Assembly: GCA_963765135.1 (NCBI GenBank)
Contig: CAVXUX010000007.1
Location: forward strand, 365,426-429,425
Direction of reading: 5' to 3'
DNA: 64,000 bases
From: JACVRW01 sp963765135
GTDB lineage: Bacteria > Actinomycetota > Thermoleophilia > Solirubrobacterales > Thermoleophilaceae
The translations under genes were made by a program, and so were the position numbers. The notes beneath the pieces were generated by a model. That model had not been told where the DNA came from, ran no database searches, and saw only the letters and a program-made list of their open reading frames with translations. Positions within the stretch are counted from its first letter, which is position 1, and each line of letters opens with the position of its first letter. This document shows, piece after piece, positions 58,061 through 64,000 of the stretch.

Positions 58061-60336
58061 ATGGCCACTGCACCGCCCAAGCGCGAGGATTCGCACCGTC
58101 GGCCCACAACGTCGCGGCCCGTATGGCGCGCTGGAGCAGCAAGCACCGCAAGAAGGCCTTCTGGGGGTGGCTCGTCGTTCGTCGATCCTGGCCTTCGCGA
58201 TCGGCAAGGCGATGGGGTCGAACCTCATCTCCGACGTCGACAATTTCAACGGGGAGTCGCACGATGCAGAGGTCGCTCTCGATCGACGCCGGGCTTCGTC
58301 CTCAGTCCGAGGTCGTGTTCATCCAGAGCGACCGGTCACCATCAAGGATCCGGAGTTCAGAGCCGCGGTCCAGGACGTGGCATCGCATCTCCGAAGGTCG
58401 CTTACGTCCAGGACGTGAAGTCGCCGCTCGACGGTGACAGCGCGGTGTCGGAGAACGGCCACGCCGCCCTCGTGGACTTCAACGTCGCGGGCGACTCGAT
58501 CGAGGCTCAGGATCGGATCGATCCCGTGCTCGCCGATGTGGCGGCCGCCCAGAAGCGCCATCCCGACCTTGCCGTCGAGCAGATCGGCGACGCCAGCGCC
58601 AACAAGGCGATCAACGAGACGATCGGCGACGACCTCGCGAGCGCGGGGATGCTGTCGATCCCGGTCACGCTGATCCTCCTCGATGATCATCTTCGGTTCG
58701 CTCGTGGCCGCATCGGTGCCGCTGTGGATCGGGCTCAGCGCCGTCATCGCGGCGCTTGGGCTGGTCGAACATGCCAGCCAGATCGTGCCCGATCGACAGC
58801 AACCTGGCCGCGGTGATCCTGCTGATCGGACTGGCAGTGGGAGTGGACTACTCGCTCTTCTATCTAAGCGAGAGCGTGAGGAGCGCGCGGCCGGGCGGAG
58901 CGAGACAGCCGCGCTCGAGGCCTCCGCCGCTACATCGGGCCGCGCCGTGCTGATCTCCGGCGCGACGGTGATCGTGGCGATGGCCGGCATGTTCATCAGC
59001 GCCGACAAGACCTTCATCTCGTTCGCCATGGGCACCATCATCGTCGTCGCGGTTGCGGTGTTCGCCTCGCTCACCGTCCTGCCCGCGATGCTGAGCTGGC
59101 TCGGGGACCGAGTGGAGAAGGGGCGGGTCCCGTTGCTCGGCCGCGGGCGGCGCGGCGCGGGCGAGTCGCGCTTCTGGTCCGGGTCTGACGGGCGCCGTCA
59201 TGCGGCGCCCGGGCTCTCGCTTGTGGTGACCGGCGCGCTGCTGGTCGCACTCGCCGCTGCCGGCGCTCGGGATGAAGAGCGTCACGAGCGCCATCGACGA
59301 GCTTCCGCAGGATCTGCCCGTGATCGTGACCTACAACAAGGTGAAGGAGGTCTTCCCGCAGGAGGGCATGACGGCGACCGTCGTGATGGAGGTGGACGAC
59401 GTGAAGGCCGGCGGGCCGACTGCCGGCATCGCCGCGCTCGTCAACGCAGTGGACAGGAACCCGAAGCAGTTCAAGCCGGGCACGGAGCTGATCGAGAGCA
59501 AGGACGGCACGGTCGCGCAGATCAACATTCCGACGATCGGGAGCGGCAACGACCAGGCATCGTTCGACGCGCTCAACAAGCTGCGCGACGACATCGTGCC
59601 GGCCACCGTCGGGGCGGTCGACGGGGCGACGCGTCAACGTCACCGGCGACGCAGCGGCGCTCGAGCCGACTTCAGCAGCAACCTCGACAGCGGCTGCCGC
59701 TGATCTTCGCGTTCGTGTTCGGGCTCGCGTTCCTGCTGATGCTGGTCACGTTCCGTTCGATCGTGATCCCGATCAAGGCGATCCTGCTGAACCTGCTGTC
59801 AGTCGGGGCCGCCTACGGCGTGCTCGTGATCGTGTTCCAGAACGGCAACGGCGAGAGCCTGCTCGGCTTCACCTCGAACGGCGGCGTCACGAACTGGCTG
59901 CCGCTCTTCCTGTTCGTGGTCCTGTTCGGGCTCTCAATGGACTACCACGTGTTCATCCTGTCCCGCGTCAGGGAGCTCTACGACAGGGGCATGAGCACAG
60001 ACGAGGCGGTGCAGCAAGGGCATCGCGACGACAGCGGGAACCGTGACGAGCGCGGCGGCCGTGATGGTCGGCGTCTTCCTCGTCTTCGTGACGCTCAGCT
60101 TCCTGGACTTCAAGGAGCTCGGTCTCGGCCTCGCCGTCGCGGTCCTGATCGACGCGACGATCATCCGCGGCGTGATGCTCCCGGCGGCGATGAAGCTGCT
60201 CGGCGACTGGAACTGGTACCTGCCGAGCTGGCTCGAGTGGCTGCCGCGCATCGGCGGCGAGGGCGACGCCCCGGCGCCGCCCAGGGAGCCTCCCGCGCCG
60301 GAGATCACGAAGGAGCCGGAGCCCGCGCCGGTCTAG
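58061..60336 (+). CDS. MMPL-family RND transporter (many frameshifts)
   Basis: This is a large membrane exporter of the MmpL/YdfJ type, about 755 residues once corrected. Recognisable pieces in several frames are RMARWSSKHRKKAF, AFAIGKAMGSNLISDVDNFN, AAVILLIGLAVGVDYSLFYL, RAVLISGATVIVAMAGMFIS, NLLSVGAAYGVLVIVFQNGN, FGLSMDYHVFILSRVRELYD and the last segment FLVFVTLSFLDFKELGLGLA. The two DY pairs (GVDYSLF and SMDYHVF) are the proton-relay sites. At least eight indels, at about 58130-58400, 58680, 58780, 58870, 59180-59270, 59630-59700 and 60020, interrupt it. The cargo, a lipid or drug, is unknown. Confidence 0.8.
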
Positions 60337-60343
60337 AGCGGGG

Positions 60344-60491
60344 ATGAGCGTGCGTGCCGCCATCGCGATCGGCGCCGTGGCCGGGCTGGGGCTCCGGGAT
60401 CCTGGTGGCCTGACGACGGACGTCCCCGCCGGCCGAGTTGGGTCTGCTGCTCGGTGGTGCGGCGGGCTGGCTCTCCCGCCGGGCCGGCTAA
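60344..60491 (+). CDS. Small membrane protein (frameshifted)
   Basis: It begins MSVRAAIAIGAVAGLG; with two small shifts it continues SGILVA, then AELGLLLGGAAGWLSRRAG and TAA at 60489-60491, giving about 48 residues with two hydrophobic stretches. It follows the MMPL stop by 7 bp. No family was recognised. Confidence 0.4.
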
Positions 60492-60828
60492 GCGCGGTAG
60501 TCGAGCACCTGCTCCGGGGGCGGAGCGCTCTCGGCGAGGTCGATGCCGTGGACGTCACGGATGTGCTCGCGGAACCACTTGTCGAACGGTTCGTCCGACG
60601 TTGCCATTGCTCCCATCGCCGCCTCGATGTCGGTGCTTCGAGTACGACGACCGCGACGTCGCCGTCGGGCGTGCTCTGGATCCAGACAGTCTCTCGCGTG
60701 ATGCCGGCGCGCTCGCGCGAAGCCTTGTGCTCGGCCTGCCGGTCGCCGTGCGCACAGGAGGCGAGGGCTTCACGGTCGGCCTCGGTCTTACCGGGCAGCA
60801 GCGGAGCGGCGAAGGCGATGGTCGGCAT
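60488..60828 (-). CDS. Conserved hypothetical protein (frameshift near 60640)
   Basis: The N-terminus reads PTIAFAAPLLPGKTEADREA, then AGITRETVWIQSTPDGDVAV. After a shift it continues AMATSDEPFDKWFREHIRDV and HGIDLAESAPPPEQVLDYRA. It looks like a small ferredoxin-like-fold protein found in several actinobacteria, about 112 residues long; its function is unknown. The stop overlaps that of the convergent small gene. Confidence 0.6.
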
Positions 60829-60895
60829 AGCGGTTCCCCTGTAATCGTTGCTAGGTCGGGCGGGGAGACCCTATGCCCAGTGGTCGCGCTTGCAA

Positions 60896-60938
60896 TAGCT
60901 CCGGATGGATTCGAACCATCGACCTCACGATTATGAGT
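60896..60938 (-). pseudogene. 3' fragment of a tRNA-Met (CAU): att site
   Basis: On the minus strand the sequence from the anticodon loop to the 3' end is tRNA-like: loop CTCATAA, then TCGTG, T-arm GATGGTTCGAATCCATC and acceptor strand CGGAGCT with discriminator A. The matching 5' half is missing: CACGA should precede the loop but CTCAA is found. This is what remains at one end after an element integrates into a tRNA gene. The intact tRNA should lie at the other end, beyond 64 kb. Confidence 0.75.
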
Positions 60939-60945
60939 TGAGGTC
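60921..60945. other. Putative recombinase core site (inverted repeat around the anticodon loop)
   Basis: GACCTCA (60921-60927) and TGAGGTC (60939-60945) are perfect inverted 7-mers flanking 11 nt that cover the tRNA anticodon loop. Tyrosine recombinase core sites have this form, with strand exchange in the centre. Confidence 0.6.
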
Positions 60946-60950
60946 AGAGG

Positions 60951-61020
60951 TTGCGGCTGTTTGCGGCTGCAAGGCGTAGAGCGGCGTTCGCGCCCGGAGC
61001 TGCCCCTGAGTTTGCGGCCG
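60951..61020 (+). repeat. Direct repeats TTGCGGCTG near the att site
   Basis: TTGCGGCTG occurs at 60951-60959 and again, as TTTGCGGCTG, at 60960-60969. A near copy TTTGCGGCCG is at 61011-61020. They could be arm-type binding sites for the element's integrase. Confidence 0.4.
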
Positions 61021-61055
61021 TTTCCGGGTATTCGCTTGCCCAAGCCTTGCCCCTG

Positions 61056-61061
61056 TACGCT
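61056..61061 (+). promoter_or_regulatory. -10 box TACGCT before the CDF-like gene
   Basis: TACGCT ends 6 nt before the GTG at 61068, the same leaderless spacing as in the core chromosome. Confidence 0.4.
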
Positions 61062-61067
61062 CGGCGC

Positions 61068-61727
61068 GTGAGCACCGCGCAGGCGACCACCGCCGTCCAC
61101 GGCTCGGCTGAGTACCTCCGCCTGGCCCGCCAGGCGAGGCTGCTGTCGTGGGCGAGCCTCGGCTACATGGCTCGTCGAGGGCATCGTCTGGGGGTGGCGG
61201 CCGGAATCGCTCGCCGGCTCGATCGCGCTGATCGGGCTTCGGGCTCGACCCGGCGATCGAGGGCTTCGCGAGCGTCGTGATCGTCTGGCGGTTCACAGGT
61301 TGGCGCACCGTCTCCTCACCACGCCGAGGAGCGGGCGCAGAAGCTCGTGGCCATCCAGTTCTTCCTGCTCGCCCCCTACGTCGCGTGTCGAGTCGGTGCG
61401 CACGCTCGTCGATGGCGAGCCACCCCGAGGAGGAGCGCGGTCGGCATCGCGCTCGCGGCGTCGAGCCCGTGGGTCATGCCGTGGCTCGGCCGCGGACCAA
61501 GCAGCCGCATCGGCTTCGCTGCGTGGCCTCTCTCGGCGACCGCCATGGGGAGGGCAAGTAAGAAATGCTCTGCGCCTACCTGGCCGCCGCGCTCCTCGTT
61601 GGCCTGCTCGGCAACGCGGTCTTCGGCGCTGTGGTGGCTCGACCCGGTCGTCGGTGCTTCTCTATCGCCGTCGTCGCGGTCCAAGAGGGCCGCGAGTCGT
61701 GGCGCGGCGAAGGCGTGCTGCCACTAG
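61068..61727 (+). CDS. CDF-like cation transporter (heavily frameshifted)
   Basis: The N-terminus is VSTAQATTAVHGSAEYLRLA and RQARLLSWASL. Further pieces in three frames (VGVAAGI, EGFASVVIVWRFTG, HHAEERAQKLVAIQFFLLAP, LCAYLAAALLVGLLGNAVFG) and an ending like EGRESWRGEG-CCH at TAG 61725-61727 match small cation diffusion facilitator-type transporters. About eight indels are needed in 660 nt. Decay inside the element and poor sequence are both possible. The metal specificity is unknown. Confidence 0.6.
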
Positions 61728-61781
61728 CCGTCGGCGACACCGGATCGCCCGGTCAACCGGCGGGTTTGGTGCAATGGCTCC

Positions 61782-62613
61782 ATGGCGCAGGACTTCGCAA
61801 GCCAGTACCGGGAGCAGCTTGGATTCCTTAGGCGAGCGGCGGGCGCGTACGACGGCGGCGACGAGGCCGAGGCCAAGCTGCTCGGGCTCCACGTGCGGAT
61901 CATGGTCCACGACAAGGGGCAGTCGGTCTCGCTGCTGAGCCACCTCGGCATCAAGGACCGGCTGCCGTACGTCGATACCACGTTGCCGGACTTCCCGCCG
62001 GGCGTGATCCCGGTCGACTTCGGCTTGGTCAGGGTGACCATGGGCACCGAGGTCCGCTACGCGCCCCGCCTCGACGGGGACATCGACGGGGACCGGCAGC
62101 CGCTGACGTCCTTCACGGAGTGGTGGACGCGCCCGGTCCTCACCGACACGGCGGGCAACACCTTCAGCAGGAGCGACTTCGTGCTTGGAGTGGCGAACAA
62201 GGACGGCGGCGCGCACGTCGACGCCACCCTCGACGCCGCCTACGAGGCCCTATCCCGCGCCAACTCGATGGGGTTTGGCCAGACGGTCGGCGACGAGCCG
62301 GGCACCGTGGGGCTCAGCTTCAGCTTCGAGGGTCCGCGCCGCGTCGGAGACCCAGATGCGACGCCCCTGGCGAACGACCCGGTGCTCGCTTCCGTCCGGC
62401 AGATCGCGCACGAGCTCATCGCCTCGCTGGATGCGTCCGTGGCCGACGACGGCGACACGATCACCCTGCGCGAGGAGATCTGCCCGATCCCCCTGGACTC
62501 AGGCGCCGCACGAGGTCGGGAGGAACGACCCGTGCCCCTGCGGCAGCGGACGAAAGTTCAAGCGCTTCGGGTGGCGCGAGCCGCGCCGACAGATGGCCCT
62601 GCCGTCAGGCTGA
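61782..62613 (+). CDS. Hypothetical protein with C-terminal SEC-C zinc motif (frameshift near 62505)
   Basis: The main frame (MAQDFASQYREQLGFLRRAA to LREEICPIPLDSGA) gives about 240 residues of unknown fold. After one shift near 62505 it ends HEVGRNDPCPCGSGRKFKRF, a SEC-C metal-binding motif, although the usual final Cys-His/Cys is replaced (FGWRE). SEC-C motifs occur on SecA and on many mobile-element proteins. The end overlaps the integrase stop. Confidence 0.65.
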
Positions 62614-63762
62614 CGACGGCCTGGTCGAGGAAGTCGACGTCGCCCTCGTCCATCAGGTGGACGTACGTCCTGAGGGTGAAGCCGGGGTCGGCGTGGCCGA
62701 GCCACGCGCCACCGAGCCACGTCCCGGCCGGCCTCGAACAGCAGCGACGCGCAGGTGTGCCGGAACGAATGGAAGGCCACCCACTACTTCGGCTTGAGCG
62801 GGTCCGGCCAGGCGTCCGCTGGGGCCAGCAGGCACCAGCACTCCCGGCGCCGGGTTCAGCAGTTGGGCGCACGCTGCCATCGTTCAGCCGAGCGCCCTCG
62901 GCGAGGCAACACAGGCTCGTCGGCTCGGGCCGGTCGGCGCCGCGCTGCCTAAAAAGCCGCCCGGCCATCCCGGGCGACAGCGGCATCGTCGCGGCGTCGA
63001 GCCGTCGGACTTCAGCTCGACCGACCTCGCCGCGGCAGTCCTGCTGGCGCAGCCAGCAGACGGCGCCCGTGGGCGCCGTCCTCGCCGAACACGGCATGTG
63101 CGGCCACTCAGCCCCGCCGCCTCCGAGAACACGCAGCCCCGCGTGCGCGAGCAACTCGAATAACAGCCGCCAGCGGCGGGCACTCGCCAGAACCGGGCCA
63201 GCTCGGCGCGCGTCAGGGCGCGCCGTCCCGCCCTTCCGGCGCCCGGTCGCGGCGGCCCACCGACCTGCGCGCACGTCCCGGGCCGGGTTCGAACGGACGC
63301 GCCGTCCTCGACCGCCGTCGCAAACATCGCCTTCACCGGTGCCAGAACCGCGCGCACGACGCCGGGGCCGCCGGCCGCCTCGAGGTGGCTCGATGAACGC
63401 GCGCACGTCGGGCGGCTCGACCTCGGCCAGCCGGAAGCGCCGAAAGAGGGGGACCGCCCAGCGCTCCACGTCTCGCCGATAAGTCGCCGCGTGCGCTCGC
63501 CGAGGCCGCGGGCGCGCGACCCCGGTAGCTGTCGAGCCAGCCCTGGTGTAGTCCGCGAATCGGCTCCCGGCTCACCGGGCGGCGCTCGCCCACGGCACGC
63601 ATGCCCTTCGCCTCGCGCTGGCCTCCGCCAGCGACGGAGAAACGGCTTGCGCTGCTTTCCGCGGTAGCGCCAGACCATCACGTACCTGCCGCCCCGCTTG
63701 TAGATGCCGGGAGTCCTGGTCCGGGTCATGCGCGGACCGGTCGGGCTAGGCTGCTCTCGCAT
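62558..63762 (-). CDS. int: Tyrosine recombinase/integrase (many frameshifts)
   Basis: The N-terminus RTRTPGIYKRGGRYVMVWRY and RGKQRKPF is the arm/SAM-like start of actinobacterial phage-type integrases. Pieces in three frames give the catalytic residues: Arg in ELLAHAGLR, His-x-x-Arg in AFHSFRHTCASLLFEAGRDV, and the late His and Tyr nucleophile in WLGHADPGFTLRTYVHLMDE. At least six indels split it, so it is either dead or badly sequenced. ATG 63762 has GAGGT a few bases upstream; ATG 63729 is an alternative. It presumably integrated the element at the tRNA-Met site 1.6 kb away. Confidence 0.8.
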
Positions 63763-63870
63763 CACGACCTCGTTTCGTGGTGCCATGGGCGGGCCGTTCA
63801 CGCGGTGCCGCCCCGCTCTGGTCCGAGTGATCGCACTCTACGCCTGCTCGCGGGTGATTTGAAGTTGCGC

Positions 63871-64000
63871 TCACTGGCCTCGGCCGTCGATCCATTGCTC
63901 GAGGACGCGCAGTTCCCGGTCGAGTCCGTGTTGCTCGCACAACGCGGCCAGAGCGTGGGCGGCGCTTGTAGCAACTGAACTGAACGAAGCAGGGAGAAAA
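63871..64000 (-). CDS. Small hypothetical protein, 5' end outside the window
   Basis: The minus-strand frame reads SVATSAAHALAALCEQHGLD and RELRVLEQWIDGRGQ before TGA (63873-63871), open to the window edge. It looks helical and gene-like and lies upstream of the integrase on the same strand. No family is recognised and it may not be real. Confidence 0.3.
   Translation of the reverse strand, partial: FLPASFSSVATSAAHALAALCEQHGLDRELRVLEQWIDGRGQ

Overview
This is a very GC-rich bacterial window with GTG and TTG starts nearly as common as ATG. The housekeeping genes are actinobacterial in style. The cell-surface families (tandem PKD proteins with a basic C-terminal Cys module, a short SPA-type signal-anchored surface protein, a DUF4394 protein and lone AbiEi/DUF559 proteins) point to Thermoleophilia, probably Solirubrobacterales. 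That assignment is inference from family content, because no rRNA is present. Most of the window is core chromosome. The last 3 kb, from about 60.94 kb, looks like one end of an integrated element.

Layout. 0-12.8 kb: 3' end of polA, a small DMT transporter, a GGR-like flavoprotein divergent from rpsA, coaE, a lytic transglycosylase, a Tat-exported PhoD-type phosphatase, an ABC-F ATPase, a DUF559 protein and uvrB. 12.8-17.5 kb: two tandem PKD surface proteins, a predicted copper protein (PHM-like core plus cupredoxin) and a coiled-coil protein. 17.5-25.6 kb: uvrA, a degenerate GGDEF protein, a hexapeptide acyltransferase, a surface protein, the panB and DUF2520-PanC pantothenate genes and a family-4 uracil-DNA glycosylase. 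25.6-28.1 kb: tsaE-tsaB-rimI-tsaD, chained by 4-bp overlaps. 28.1-36.3 kb: DUF4394 protein, CPA1 antiporter, glutaredoxin-like protein, rex, YbdK-type ligase, MTAP and a K+-independent membrane pyrophosphatase. 36.4-43 kb: two APC permease-Usp fusions next to two TrkA proteins, a ferredoxin-reductase-like flavoprotein and tRNA-Gln(CUG). 43-51.7 kb, all on the minus strand: circularly permuted ATP-grasp, alpha-E and transglutaminase genes, then a heterodimeric ABC exporter and a coupled secreted protein. 51.7-60.8 kb: DUF4396 protein, CocE-type hydrolase, amine oxidase, SnoaL-like protein, phosphotriesterase-like hydrolase, DHFR-like protein, MMPL transporter and small genes. 60.9-64 kb: a truncated tRNA-Met(CAU) 3' end used as an att site, a CDF-like transporter, a SEC-C protein and a tyrosine recombinase.

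Two themes recur. First, many genes have a TANNNT -10 box only 6-10 nt before the start codon, so leaderless transcription looks common. At three divergent gene pairs, two such boxes lie back to back within 10-14 bp. Second, many genes carry 1-2 nt indels, often in GCGC/CGCG runs. Essential genes (polA, coaE, uvrB) are affected, and small corrections restore family sequence. I read these as sequence errors, not pseudogenes, so genes marked frameshifted are given as whole loci. The densest tracts are 36.4-40.1 kb and 57.9-63.8 kb.
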